From NCBI RefSeq assembly GCF_050624435.1, contig NC_134535.1, positions 76,132,494-76,196,493 on the forward strand: a DNA stretch of 64,000 nt, written 5' to 3'. The notes under the pieces were generated by a model. It had not been told where the DNA came from. It ran no database searches and saw only the letters and a program-made list of their open reading frames with translations. Each line of letters begins with the position of its first letter. The stretch's first letter is position 1. The stretch is from Tenrec ecaudatus. Lineage: Eukaryota; Chordata; Mammalia; Afrosoricida; Tenrecidae. The translations under genes were made by a program, and so were the position numbers. Below, piece by piece: positions 49,600 through 60,778 of this stretch.

Positions 49600-50450
49600 C
49601 CACAGCATCGGTAATTTGCAGTATATTCTTTGAGTCTTTCCTTGTCCTGGAAGACCCTTATCTCACCATCTATTTTAACGTATAATCTGGCAGAGTACAG
49701 GATTCTGGGGGAGGCATTTTTTCTTTCATCTTTCGGAAGATGTTTCTCCATTCTCTCCTCCTCTTCATAGGATCTGCTAATAAGTCTGAGCATATTCTTA
49801 TCTGCACTTCTTTGTAAGTGACTGTCTTCCTTTCTCTTGCTGCTCATATAATTTTTTCTTTTTCCTCTAAGTTGAATATTTTTGCTATTATATGTCTTGG
49901 CGTGTTCTTCTTGGTATTTAGTCTAGCTGGCATCCTTTCTGCTTCCTGTATGAGTGCCTGGTTCTCCCTTGTTAGGATGGGAAAGTTTTCTTCCAGACAT
50001 TCCTTTGCTATCTTGGCTGTTGACTTGTGTGTTGTGTCATGTTCCAGAAGTCTGGCTATTCGAATATTCTTCTTCTTCATAGCATCTGTCATTGATCTCC
50101 GGCTATCTTGTTTTCGTGTGTGTGTTTTCTTAAATTCCTATCTATCTTTCTTGATTTCTTAGATCACTGATATGGTTCTCTGCCCCCTCCAGCCTAATTG
50201 CAAATTCTGTGACCTTGTGTGGCTTCTGCTACTTTCTCTGTTAGCTCCTGCAGTTCCCTTTGGTGAGTGGATTTCATCCCCTCTATTGTGGACTTCATCC
50301 CTTCTATTGTGGACTTCATCTCCTCTATCATTGAATCCTTATTCTGGGTTGCTTCCTTCAGTTCCTGTATTACTGTGAGCAAACTTCTAAAGATTTCCTT
50401 CTGTGGCAGTTCTGTATTTGTTTCTTTTATGAGAGACGTTAGCTGTGCTA
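49600..50450 (-). pseudogene. L1 ORF1, broken
   Basis: On minus: LIKETNTELPQKEIFRSLLT then a coiled coil with near-perfect repeats (SMIEEMKSTIEGMKSTIEGMKST, 10-residue internal repeat), then KKKNIRIARLLEHDTTHKST (RRM, 50080-50020) and the C-terminal domain KNASPRILYSARLYVKIDGEIRVFQDKERLKEYT (49730-49620). Two frame changes separate the blocks. The solo LTR lies just upstream, so the N-terminal codons are lost or displaced. Confidence 0.75.
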
Positions 50451-50453
50451 CTA

Positions 50454-50938
50454 TGTCCCGTCCCGCGGGACATCGACAATGTGGATACCTGAAAGAGGGA
50501 CTGGGAATGAAGATGGGCAAGGGTGCGAGAAATGGAGGCAAGACAGGAATCTGATCAAGCCTCATTTATTGAGCTGAGAGCAGAGGTTTAAATAGCCAGC
50601 GAAGGGCGGGCACCATTACATCACATGTAAAGAAAGGTACAACTGAGGTAGCCAATAGTCGTGCATCTCCAAATAAGGCAAACAGGTAAGTATGCTAATG
50701 AAGCATACCTGGTGCCTGGGGGTGGAGATGCCATCAGTCATGTATTGACCAATGAGCATAGCAGCTGCTAGTGAAAGAGCACCAATCCTAGCAAGGGTCA
50801 AGGCAGCCACCCTCTGGCGGGAAAGGAACAAAGGGCAGTGAAACCTCAGGGCAGTTTGTATGGCAGGAAACTGAGAGTGAATTCATAAAGGTCGTACATG
50901 GCTTAAATCCAGGGTAGGGGGACATGCAGTTCCCTACA
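50454..50938 (-). mobile_element. Solo LTR, class II-like endogenous retrovirus
   Basis: 485-bp LTR fossil. On minus it begins TGTAGGGAACTGCATGTCC, has TATTTAAACC (near 50590) as TATA-like box, CAATAAATGAGG as polyadenylation signal (near 50568), and ends in GCGGGACGGGACA. Flanks CTACTA (50448-50453) and CTATTA (50939-50944) make a 6-bp target duplication with one difference, fitting class II. It interrupts the 10-kb L1 at the 5' UTR/ORF1 boundary, so it is younger than that L1. Confidence 0.8.
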
Positions 50939-51299
50939 CTATTATGTTTCATGTCTCTGTTTTTTTTGTTGGGAGTGATGTAGTTGATTTTTCCTCGATC
51001 CTTTCATAGGCCCCATGCCTCTTGGAGGCCAGGGTAACCTTATCTATCTTACTGTTAAGAATTCTTTCAGGCGACTGCCTATGACCTACTATAGGGTTGG
51101 GCCAGACTGCTGTGTAGGCAGAGTACCACGAAGGCTTACTGACCCACAGTGGTGATATGTTTCAGCAATGGAGTGGGGCTGGCCCCTCATTTAGTGTCCT
51201 CAGGCTGCTTTGACCTTGTTTTTCAGGGTTCCCTTAGCGACCCTTTTTTGATTTAGTAATAATAAAGAATTTAAAAGGTTAAAAATTAAAAAATCATTT

Positions 51300-51540
51300 A
51301 AAACAAAATTTTGGGAGGAAAAAGAAAAAATGGAGAGAGAGGAAGAAGGAGAAGCTATAAAGGAGGAGAGAAAAGAAGTCATAATAGTAGAAGTGGAATG
51401 AATGGGAGAAAAAAATAGAAGCAAAACCTATAGAAAATGGGCAGAAGTGAAGTACTAGCAATAATGGAAAAGGAGGAAGAAAGAAGAGAGAAAAGACAAC
51501 ACAGAAAATAAAAGAAAGACTAGAGAAAGCCCAACACAAG
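51300..51540 (+). repeat. Polypurine tract in L1 5' UTR
   Basis: About 240 bases made of mainly A and G on plus (GGAGAGAGAGGAAGAAGGAG, GAGGAGAGAAAAGAAG, GGAGGAAGAAAGAAGAGAG), pyrimidine-rich on the L1 coding strand. Minus-strand frames here (FFLPPFPLLL...) only reflect this skew. Confidence 0.8.
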
Positions 51541-52153
51541 ATAAAAGATGTGTATATCTAGATTCTATAGCTATATCTATATCTATCTATAATTTTCCCC
51601 ACTTTTTCCTCCAAGTTCTAGTGATGCCTAATAGAAGGCGGAGATAGGTGAGGCATCGCTGCCATGGAATGTGGTGATGATCTGGGCTCCAGAGGCGGGC
51701 TATGTGGGGGGAAAATGCTCTTCAGATCAGCAAGCCCTCCCAAATCCCTCCAGGCTGTAGAGCTAAGCCTGTGGGAAGAGGCTACTCAGGTGGGAGCAGC
51801 CCCCCAGGGCACTGCGATGGTGAGAGCCAGTTGGGGCACACAAACGCCTCCGGCGGGACCCACAAAGCCATGTCCTAGGCTTCCTTGCAGGCGGGGGTGC
51901 ATTTATCACTTATGCCGCCGGCCTTGTGAGCTGCACAGGCTCCTCAGTGACTTGTTTGAGTCGGATTGGACGGTGGCGGCTCTGGCTGGAAACAGCGGCC
52001 AATGGTGCTTGTCCTCCTCCCAGGAAGGAATGTGTCACAGCAGGCTCAGAGCTCGGAGCCGCTGGCTGCTGGAATCCCTGCATTGCACCGGGAAGGCAAC
52101 TCCGCTCCCACAGGAATGCAAAGCCCTGTTGCTCGCGCTCCTAGTAGGCAGGG

Positions 52154-52945
52154 GTGCCCACTCTCGGCGCTGGAAGGGGGGCTCCACGGCCTTGCCCTGG
52201 GCTTTGGACACAGGGCTCTGTGGTGGCACAGGCCAGCCCGAAGTGGTGGAAATGTAGTGTCCGGGGTAGGAGTGGGATGGGTTCTGGCTGCAGGCTAGCG
52301 CTGGCGGGCAGTGTAGGCAGCGCAGCTTCCCTGTCCGGGTGTGGAGCAGGAGTTAGGCTGATGGGGGCGGGAGCTAGCCCACGGTGGCCTGCCACGGTGA
52401 TCTTGGATATATGGCTGGAGGGACGGGAGCCCAAGGGCAGATCACTGCCACCTGGGGAGAGGGGAACTTCTGGAAAGAGAATCTTCGCTCTTAGTGGGGT
52501 CCCGGAGTGGGCAGTTGCTTTGGGGGATTGCGTGACTGCTGCGTGTGGCTCAGCAGGGCAGGCAAACGGATCTGGGCTCAGCGTCCCAGTCTGGGTATGG
52601 AGTGGGGCTACAGTTAGTCATGGCTACGATGGCAGCAGCCAGGTGACCCGAGATGTCCGTGAATCAGGTCCTGTATCGCAGAGGCCCCTGCTCAGTACAA
52701 ATGCATGTGGTGGTGGTGGATTGCTGTCCCGGGGGTATATTTCACTCACCAGACTCCTAACACTCGGCTACCTGGACACCAAATCCGCTTTGTTCAGAAG
52801 AGCTCTCAGAGTATGCAGGTCTCCTGGTCTGCCATCTTCCTACAGTCTCAGTCTATTCTTTTATCTTGCCTTTGATGCTCAAGGTTCCCATCTATATCTG
52901 ATTAACTTATTTTCTTGGGTCTTTGTTGATAAAAGGACATTATAA
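52154..52945 (+). other. Antisense open frame in the L1 5' UTR
   Basis: A 263-codon open frame on the strand opposite to the L1, running outward from the GC-rich 5' UTR to 30 bp short of the L1 5' end. No known domain is seen; composition is rich in G, S, A and R in the first 200 residues and hydrophobic at the end (SLFFYLAFDAQGSHLYLINLF). The layout is like primate L1 ORF0 (antisense, leaving the 5' UTR), but GC-rich DNA has few stops by chance, so it may be meaningless. A second, overlapping 197-codon frame at 51664-52257 is similar in kind. Confidence 0.35.
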
Positions 52946-52979
52946 GTGACTGACTATGCTGCCATCTAGCTTTAGAAAA

Positions 52980-53185
52980 TATTTTTGTTGTTGTTGTTGA
53001 GAATATATATAGTAAAACGTACACTGCTTCAACAATTTCTACCTGTGAACTTCAGTGATAATATTTTGAATTATGAAACCTTTCTAAACCTTCTGTTCTG
53101 AGTTATCCCTCCCATTAACATAATAAATTGATTGTATTTTAAGGTTCCTATATATTTTTTGTGTGTTAATGTTGCAAATTTGATC
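52980..53185 (+). repeat. Probable afrotherian dispersed repeat, unnamed
   Basis: TTGTTGTTGTTGTTGAGAAT, CAACAATTTCTACCTGTGAAC and GTTATCCCTCCCATTAACAT look like a repeat common in elephant-like genomes as recalled. I cannot name it. No gene. Confidence 0.35.
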
Positions 53186-53189
53186 CCAT

Positions 53190-54345
53190 ATAGGTAGAGT
53201 GGAGTGTTGAAAGCAATAGAGGAACATGGCAGAGTGAAAGGATGCAAAAACAACAAACAGAAGTCTATTGGATTGCTCTACACATCAGACAAGATCACAT
53301 TATAGATAATTAAAAAGTACCCTTTATAATAGCCACACAGAAATTGAAAACCTAGGGTCATACCTGAATAAAAAACGGAAAGATTTGTATGAGGAAAATT
53401 ATAAAACACTACTATAAGAAATCAAGAGTGACCTCAACATGGCAGCTTCCCCACATGATTGCTGAAGAAAAATGTGTGCATAAGCAAATGTGGTGAAGAA
53501 TGCTGATGGTGCCTGGCTATCAAAAGATAGATCATCTGGGGTCATAAAGGCTTATAGCTGAGAAGCATCAAAGCCCACATGGAAGAACCACACCAGCCTC
53601 TCTGACCACGAAGTGTAGAAGGGACCAGTTAAGCACACCAGCCTGTATGACCATGAGCTGTCAAGGGAATCAGTTACCAAGCATCAAAGAACAAAAATCC
53701 TATCATTGAAATGAGGGTGAATGCAGAGTGGAGACTCAAATCCCATCGGTAGACAACTGGACACCCGCTTAATGAAGAGTTGTGGGAGGAGATGAGCCAG
53801 TCAGGGTGCAGGGTAGCAACAATGAAACATATAACTTTCCTCTAGTTCTTAAATGCTCCCTTCTCCCCCTCCCCCACTATAATGATCCCAATTCTATATT
53901 ACAAATCTGGCTAGACCAGAGTATGTACATTGGTACAGATAGCAACTAAAAACACAGGGAATACAGGACAGATGACCCCTCCAGGACTAGTGGTGAGAGT
54001 GGCAATAACTGGAGGGTGGAGGGAATGTGGGGTGTAAAGGGTGAACCTATTTCAAGAATCTATGTATAGCCTCCTCCCTGGGGGACGGACAGCAGAGCAG
54101 AGGGTGGGCAGAGATGTGAGTGTAACATATGACATAATAATAATAATTTATGAATTATGAAGTGTTCATGAGGGAGAGGGGAGTGGGGAACCAGGGGAAA
54201 ATGAGGAGCCGATATTAAGGGTTCAAGTTGAAGGCAAATGTTTTGTGAATGATGATGGCAACAAAGGTACGTATGTTCTTGACACAATGGATGTATGTAT
54301 GGATTGTGATAGGAATTGTATGAGCCCCCAATAAAATGATTTTTA
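53190..54345 (+). mobile_element. L1: RT scrap joined to 3' UTR (internal deletion)
   Basis: 53200-53437 is ORF2 downstream of FADD: AIEEHGRVKGCKNNKQKSIGLLYTSDK-like in broken frame and DLYEENYKTLL. At about 53437 (GACCTCAACATGGCAG) it jumps to the 3' UTR module (CCACATGATTGCTGAAG) and continues to GATTGTGATAGGAATTGTATGAG and AATAAAATGATTTTT at 54331-54345. The C-terminal third of ORF2 and about 1.5 kb of 3' UTR are missing. Confidence 0.8.
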
Positions 54346-54349
54346 AAAA

Positions 54350-55499
54350 GTTACCAAAATAAAAATGTTATTATATTGGTGGCTACAATACATGTTACTG
54401 AACAGAAGGAAAAAAGAAAAAGGGTAGGTTAGCTTGTTTTTCTTCACACATGTGCACATTTCATATCTCTAAGGAAGATGTCCCCACTGCTACATATTTT
54501 ACACTTTTGTCAAGTGCTCATTAAGAAATTCCTTGAGGACATTAGGGCATAGGGACACCAAGGACTCTTGTTTGTGCATAGCAAACAAAGCTTAGTGTTG
54601 TGAAATGTCCATAATGCATCCAGAATAGTTGACTAGCATCTCTTTTTGAAACCAGACAGCTCCTGATATCCCCAAATCCTTGAACAGTCATATATCTTCA
54701 AAGTCAGACAAGTTGAGCATAAGTTGGAAATGAAAGTATCAAATCAACAAATATCACCCCATCTTGCCTACCAGGTGACTGTGAATCTACAAGCAAATGT
54801 GGCTGAAGTGCACAGCCAAGCCTCCCCACAGATATCCTTTTCCATCTATCAAACTCTGAGGAACTTCGGGGCCAATTAATCAACTAAAACCATTATGGAC
54901 TATTGAAAGAGTAAGTACTTGTCTACGATTCCCACTCCTTTCTATTCAGGAGCCCTAGATGATGACTTTCTTTAAGAAAGAGCTTTGATCTGACTTACCA
55001 AAAATAAAGAGTTATGAGTAGCTAAATAAATTGTAGTTAAAAATGAAGAAAAGGTGGCAAGAATTTGTGGCTTTGAATTAATTAACAACATTTATTTAAG
55101 GCTGAAGTTATGAATTACAAATATATAGCATCTAAAAATAAATAATTTCTAGAATCAACCTTACATTGAACATTATCTAATGATTAATTTGAATCTCTGC
55201 ATTTTAAAAACGTTCATTGTTTTTTGAAAGAGAAAAAAAATAGAAATCAGTTAGTCTTAATACAGAGTCAACCGACTTTTAAAAATATTTAGCAGCAGTC
55301 TCCAGAGTTGTAATGGCCCCCATTCTAGCTGATTCTTGATAAAGGAACAAAGCAAATTTTCTCTGTATATCAAGGGTATTGATATTTTAATTAAAGTACT
55401 TAATTGTTTAATGTATTTTTAGTCATTGAATTAATCCACCATATCACAGTGACAATGGTAAACAATGTCATTTCTCAGTCCTCAATGGAGAATGCACAT
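54350..55499. other. Intergenic
   Basis: AT-rich sequence without a gene, RNA or recognisable repeat. The plus-strand 147-codon frame that starts at 55404 is explained by the antisense mariner remnant that follows. Confidence 0.4.
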
Positions 55500-55850
55500 T
55501 TTTTGAAATTCACTAGGAAGGATGAGCGCACAGCGCGTAGATGCTACAAAAGCCTAGGATTCTTTATTAAACAAAACAATCAAAATGTCAAGATATCGTT
55601 TCTGGATATTTCCTCCATCAAGGTTCACAGACTGCTAGGAATGAAGTTTCTCTCTCTCCAACCCAGACGAATGCTGTACTCTTACATTTACACTACTCCC
55701 TCCCGAACGGCAGTTTGGACATCCTTGAGGGATGTCAAATCATGTTCCTTTTCATGTTTTTTTGAATGTGGAGAACAAAAAAAATCTGAGATGCCAGATC
55801 AGTGCTATAGGTTGAAGCAGTTAGGTTTCTCAGTGAAATTACTGTGAGTG
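55500..55850 (-). mobile_element. Mariner-type DNA transposon remnant
   Basis: Read on minus with frame changes allowed, the translation resembles the transposase C-terminus: YSTDLASQIFFVLHIQKNMK (compare the mariner 'YSPDLAPSDFFLFPHLKKHL'), then DVQTAVREGVV, and LDGGNIQKRYLDILIVLF (compare 'GDYVEK'). YSxDLA lies near 55805 and GGNIQK near 55605. The third catalytic Asp is present in the YSTDLA box, but stops and shifts occur throughout. Terminal inverted repeats were not found. The opposite-strand 147-codon frame has no motif. Confidence 0.5.
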
Positions 55851-56122
55851 AGCCAATATATTGTTTACGGGGGGTATGGGAGGGAATCTAGGTTTAATTT
55901 TTCTGCACTTCTAAATTTTCTGCAAAGTTCTTCCCTATAAACCTCTGATAAGCCTCTGTCATTTAAAAAAGCTATCAAGATTATGTCTTCGGAATTAAAA
56001 AAAAAAAAATCAAGGATACTTTCTGAGTTGACTTCTCAATCTGACCCAAAATATCCCTTGAAAGTGAATGTTTCTATTGGACCTTAAAAAAAGCAAAACA
56101 AAACAAAAACTTTAATTAAGAA

Positions 56123-56325
56123 GGAGTCTTGATGGCACAATTGTTGGGTTGCTAACCAAAGGGTTAGCAGTTTGAAACCACCAGCCCCTTCATGGGGGAA
56201 AAATGAGGCTTTCCACTACCAAAGAGTGTTAGAGTCTTAAAATCCACAGGGAAAGTTTTACCCCATCCTACAGGGTCCCATGAGTTAGAATTAACTTTAT
56301 GGTAGTGGGTTTGGATTGGGACTGA
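56123..56325 (+). repeat. AfroSINE, complete or nearly so
   Basis: AAGGAGTCTTGATGGCACAAT (head with A-box region), GTTGCTAACCAAAGGGTTAG, GCAGTTTGAAACCACC (B box), CCTACAGGGTCCCATGAGTTAG and GGTAGTGGGTTTGG at the end. Order and ~200-bp length fit AfroSINE. Confidence 0.85.
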
Positions 56326-56649
56326 GATTAAGTCAAGTGGACAAAGGGAACCTTGCCTGCATTCATGAACTGATTGCAAAGACATGTTGTTTGGAATAAA
56401 CACAAGTAGATCTAGACTAGAACCCTAGTAACAAAATGTGTTGATTCCCATGTATATTTAGGGAAACAAATGAAAAATATAAGGTAGCCAATCAATTTTG
56501 GTATCAATGAGGATTATGTTTTTCTCAATTTATTGATGAATTCGACAACAAAAATGATAGTGTCTCTGATATGTTAGCATAGTTAACTGGTATTGACTGA
56601 GAAACAATCACAGAGAAGTAAGGGTTCTTTATCAAAAAATTCAAAAAGT
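56326..56649. other. Intergenic
   Basis: AT-rich, nothing recognised. Confidence 0.4.
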
Positions 56650-57310
56650 TCTTAACTTTCATTTAATCATAAAGACCCTATAGAGCAGAACTTCCTCATA
56701 TAGTTTCCAAAACTATAACCTTGATGGAAGTATTCTGTAATAACTCCCCCCTCCCCACGCCAGCCGAAGGGGAAACCAGTGGCTTAGAACCACCTCCTTT
56801 CGGGTTGTCAACTGCGTGAGTAACCCTGAGATGCCAGGGCTCAGAATCGACTGTGCTGCAGTAAGCCTGGTCTTAGAACTTTAGCTGCGCAGACCTCGTG
56901 CTGCAGAGTATCCGTGCTGCGCTGCAGCCTGGAAGCTTGAGGGTATGCCCCCATTTAGTGGCTGCATGGGAGAAAACCCAGAGATTAGTGTCCTTAAAGG
57001 CTCAATCAAGCCATATTAACTCTATTGCCATCGGGTCTCTTCTGAATCTTAGCAATCCTACGGGACACCCTGGAACCACTCCAGAAGTCTGCTTGCCTGT
57101 AATCTTTACAGCAGCAGACGGCCACACCTCTCTCCTCAAGAGCAGCTAGGACATTCCATCAAATACCTTTAGGGTAGCAGTCACTCTTCTAGCCACGGGG
57201 CTCCCAGATCACCGCCAAGAAAACACCATGAAGCGAGCAGTTCTTCTCTGTCGTTTGAGGCCTTTGAGTATGTTATGAGTCAAAAGGACTTGGCAGCAAC
57301 GAAGAACCAG
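56650..57310. repeat. Cluster of AfroSINE fragments
   Basis: 56660-56870 is an AfroSINE on minus (AAAGACCCTATAGAGCAGAAC, then AACCACCTCCTTTCGGGTTG). 57075-57215 is a second one on minus (TGTAATCTTTACAGCAGCAG, ACGGCCACACCTCTCTCC, CTAGCCACGGGGCTCC). 57216-57305 is a plus-strand 3' end (AGCAGTTCTTCTCTGTCG, GTTATGAGTCAAAAGGAC, GCAGCAACG). 56880-57070 between them is unassigned. Confidence 0.6.
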
Positions 57311-57886
57311 GACATCCTCTTATTTTAATATCGCTGTGCTATGACGAGCATTATGAAGCAGGCTTCCTGGAAAAATGACAACGAATTCTTCTGTAAAGCA
57401 CAGTGACGTCAGATTTAAAATATGCCTTTATACAAATAGTGGGATTAAATCTGAATTGGTAGTTAGGTTATAGTGTAATTTAAAGCTAAACAACATCATA
57501 TCCACATACCAGCACATACAAACACATCACCTAAATTGGGGTCTAGAATATGGTACAACTAAGAACTCTCAGAGCAGTTTTAAGATCAAGTACATCTAAG
57601 AATCTATATAAGTTTAACGAGGGCAGGGGGAATCAGGAATTACATCTCAGGGTCCCCCAGTTATATCTATGACTTAAATAAGATTTCAACCATTCTTACA
57701 TCTTTTATTATGTATAAAGTGTGACAAACACCTAGGGAGGTACCAAATTAGAACTGAAAGACATTCCTCTGTAAAACCTTCACAGGAAAACTGAAAGTAG
57801 AATCAGAAGCAGAAAGAAGTAGGGAGTGTTAAAAAAAAGATTAGATACGAAATGTTTCCAGCAGGTAGTCCATGTGAAATGATTAC
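57311..57886. other. Intergenic
   Basis: No gene or recognised repeat. Confidence 0.4.
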
Positions 57887-58458
57887 TGTGTTAGCCCAGG
57901 TAGACTGGAGAAACAAATCCATAAACACTCACATATGTATGAGAGAGTTGTATAAAGAGTGTAATTGTACATTAAGAAAGCATCCCAACCCAGTCCAGTC
58001 CAAGGCCATATGTCCAATACCAATCTGTAAAGTCCTCTTCAAATTCACAAAATGCATGCAATGACGCTGAATGAAGGATGATCACAGGCCAGTGAGTAGA
58101 AAGTCTTTGGATCCAGTAGCGTTGTAAGCATCTCAGCACTCACAGGGGTCTCTCTGTGGCTTCTCTGGCTTCAGAGGTCTGGTTGCATCAGTGCAGGTCC
58201 ATGTGGCTTCTCCAGCTCAGGGCACTTGCATGGTTCTATGTGTCTTGTAAGCAGCAATGTCTCCTGGGAATGAGCAGAGAGAGAGTAGTGTCTCTTGCCT
58301 CCAAGGAAGAAAATACTGGATTTCCCAGAATCCTCTGCAGAAGGCCATGCCCATTCAGAGTCCTCGTTGGCTATGACTCAATTGACAGACTAAATTTCAC
58401 CCCTTCACTTTTAATCCTTTCAAATCCCAAACTGACACCAGATTATGTAATTACCACA
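57887..58458 (+). mobile_element. Family-A solo LTR, full length
   Basis: 572-bp fossil and the clearest copy of the family: TGTGTTAGCCCAGGTAGAC at the start, AAAGCATCCCAACCCAGTCC, TGCATGCAATGACGCTGAATG, GGATGATCACAGGCCAGTG, CCATGCCCATTCAGAG, and TTATGTAATTACCACA at the end. The flanking bases do not give a clear target duplication. TG...CA ends support an LTR; no internal genes. Confidence 0.7.
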
Positions 58459-60114
58459 ACTAAATAGGCCACAATCCTTGTTACACAGCACAATGTGGTC
58501 TAGAGCCACACTCCATAATACAATCACTACCAATTTGCAAAAAGAAGGAAAGAAATGTGATGATCAATTTCGAGAGAAAAAGCAAAATGAAATGAAGTTT
58601 CTTCAGTTTGAGTAGAATGCCACGATGGGACTCAAAAGAAAGAAAACAGTCAGCGCTCTGGGTTATACTAATAGTAAAAGCTGCTGCTAAATCTATTCTG
58701 AGTCAAAGAAAGCCCATGTGTGTACGAGTAGAAGTGGGCTTCACTGGATTTTCAGGGAAGATTTGGGGGAAAAGATTACTAGACTATTGCTTTCTAGGAG
58801 TTTATGGGTATGTTAAAATGCCCGACCTTTAGTTAGCATCAAGGGGCTAGTCATTTGTACCAACCGTGCAGTCTCTATTGCTAATATAAGACTGTAAATG
58901 TGTGTGTGTGTGTGTGGGGGGGTTGTTTTCGTGTAGCAAACAAGGAGTCAGAAAAGGAGTTAAGAGTGATAGAGGATGTGGATTTTCATTTTCAATAAAA
59001 TAATTTGAAAGAAATTTGAAGCCTCCACAGGCAGCCATGTAAGCCTGAAAGATTGTGTCTTAATTGTGAATTATTGAAAATAAAATGCTAAATGGAAGCC
59101 AGGAGATTTCTTAGAACACATATGAAAAAATAATAGAGAATCAGAAAAGAGGAACTATAGGTGTCTGGGAAATTCAATGTTACAGAGATGAAAGGGGGAA
59201 AATAACTTTAAAGAAGAGGAAAGGCACAACAAAAAACAAAAAGGGGACATCATGTGACTATCATACAAACAGCATGTTCAGAGTATTGAGAAAGAAGGTG
59301 AGTGATTTGGTGTTGCTACATAAAAATGCTACATTTTAGTTAACTTTAAAGACACCATCACTACACTTGCCAATAATATTCTCAGTGGACAGGTATGTTC
59401 ATATGCCATATGATAAATAGTTGAATAAAATGAAAGTGGAAAATAGAGAAATTTACTGCAAATAATTGAAACAAACACAGCGAGTGAACTTGGGAACTTA
59501 ATTCAATACTTACAGAGCTGATTATAACAAAAGTGATACTTTTAAAAAGAAAGAAAACTGAAATAAAATAATAAAATATCAAGAATGGTATAATTCTGTT
59601 GCACGAATCTTTTACAAAATATTGCCTAATTACTGAATTAACTATTAATTAACTATCAACTATCAATTTAATCTATCATCTCTGCCAATATAATCAGTGA
59701 ACATCTACTGAAGGCATAAAATTTGAGAAAATCACTGGAAAGATTTAGAAGATGATTTCTTATAAGTGAACTATCTTTTGTGTGCTATTTATAGCCTTGC
59801 CAATAGCAGTAAATCAGAATGTTAAGTTGCTACAAGGTTTTTGAAGCAGTTTGTTGTTCATAAACACACTCATAAACTAACATTTTTTCCAGCTTAAAAG
59901 TTTCAAATAAATGAATCTAGTTAGGATTTCACATTGTGATTAGGAAAATATTCTTACACATAAAAATATCTTAACATTCATCAACTCATTATTCTAAGAG
60001 AAAGAAGTATATGCTATGGATAAATCCATTCCAAAGCATAAACCACAATAAAAATCATGGAGAAAAAGATCCTGGTATAGATTGGATCGCATTATCATTT
60101 GAACGAGCCTTAAG
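58459..60114. other. Intergenic
   Basis: Mostly AT-rich unique-looking sequence. A (GT)n run of about 9 units followed by G8 lies at 58899-58923. The antisense frame over it (THTHTHL) only reflects that run. No gene found. Confidence 0.45.
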
Positions 60115-60405
60115 ACAACTCATTGTCTTGATTTGTTTTCCACTCACCAGTCAGGCCAATTTGTTGTGGAGGTTGGATGCCCAGTTAGCCCCGATTCACC
60201 TTGACCCTATCCACCAAAGAAGGAGACACTGCCCAGTTCTGTGCCGTCCTCACCATGTTCTCATGTTTGAGTCTTTTGTGGGAGCCACTGGGCCCATCCA
60301 CCTTGTCCAAGCCTTCTCTTTGTTGTTGCCCCTCGACTTTACCCATCATGATGTCCTTCTCCAAGGACTGGTGTCTCCTGACCACAAGCCAACTAAAAGG
60401 CCATG
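60115..60405 (-). repeat. RTE LINE 3' end fragment
   Basis: On plus: ACACTGCCCAGTTCTGTGCC, GTCCTCACCATGTTCTCATG, GACTTTACCCATCATGATGTC and CTTCTCCAAGGACTGGTGTC, the reverse complement of the afrotherian RTE 3' region as recalled. The same region, on plus, occurs at 17274-17475. The two overlapping ~130-residue frames here are accidental. Confidence 0.7.
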
Positions 60406-60778
60406 AGTCCACTTAGTGATATTTGCATCTATTTTTTAGTGTTATATAAAAATAGAAGGATTAATAGTAAATTACTAATTTTTGTAATATTGTGCTTCAG
60501 ATATATGACAGTGTGCATGTTATATGGTATATGGATTCTAATTAAAATGTGTTTCTTTTCCTATGTTGTTGTTAAGTATGTTAAAATCAGATTCCAAACC
60601 AATTGAATGACTTATCAAAAGAGCTGAGAACATGAATCTTTTTAAGTATTCCTGATGAACTCAAGCAAATACATGTAAAATATATTGCCTGACCTTTAAA
60701 ACCAACCTACATCAGAAAATTTATCCCCATCATGCCTCTCAATTTTACACACAGATTAAGAGAAGTCAGAATCCAGGG
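60406..60778. other. Upstream of the third OR
   Basis: AT-rich sequence directly 5' of the OR start. A pyrimidine-poor stretch and an AG (TTTTACACACAG at about 60741-60752) could serve as the 3' splice site joining a 5' UTR exon to the coding exon, as is usual in ORs, but this is a guess. Confidence 0.3.

Larger units (their letters stand above)
43080..52975 (-). mobile_element. Nearly complete L1, about 9.4 kb without the inserted LTR
   Basis: On minus, in order: 5' UTR from about 52975 to 50450 (GC-rich in its first 1.3 kb, purine/pyrimidine-skewed around 51300-51540), ORF1 (about 50450-49600), ORF2 (about 49230-45599), and a 3' UTR of about 2.5 kb (45598-43080) holding two tandem copies of a ~350-bp unit. 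The 3' end stops at TAAAATAAAATCATG, short of the G-rich run and AATAAAA found in other copies. A solo LTR (50454-50938) sits at the ORF1 start. ORFs are broken, but all domains including FADD are recognisable. Confidence 0.85.

Noticed and set aside
55404-55847. 147-codon plus-strand frame as a host gene
   Set aside because: No recognisable motif, and the opposite strand fits a mariner transposase remnant better.
60011-60412. 131-codon plus-strand and 75-codon minus-strand frames
   Set aside because: They overlap an RTE LINE 3' end, which is non-coding.
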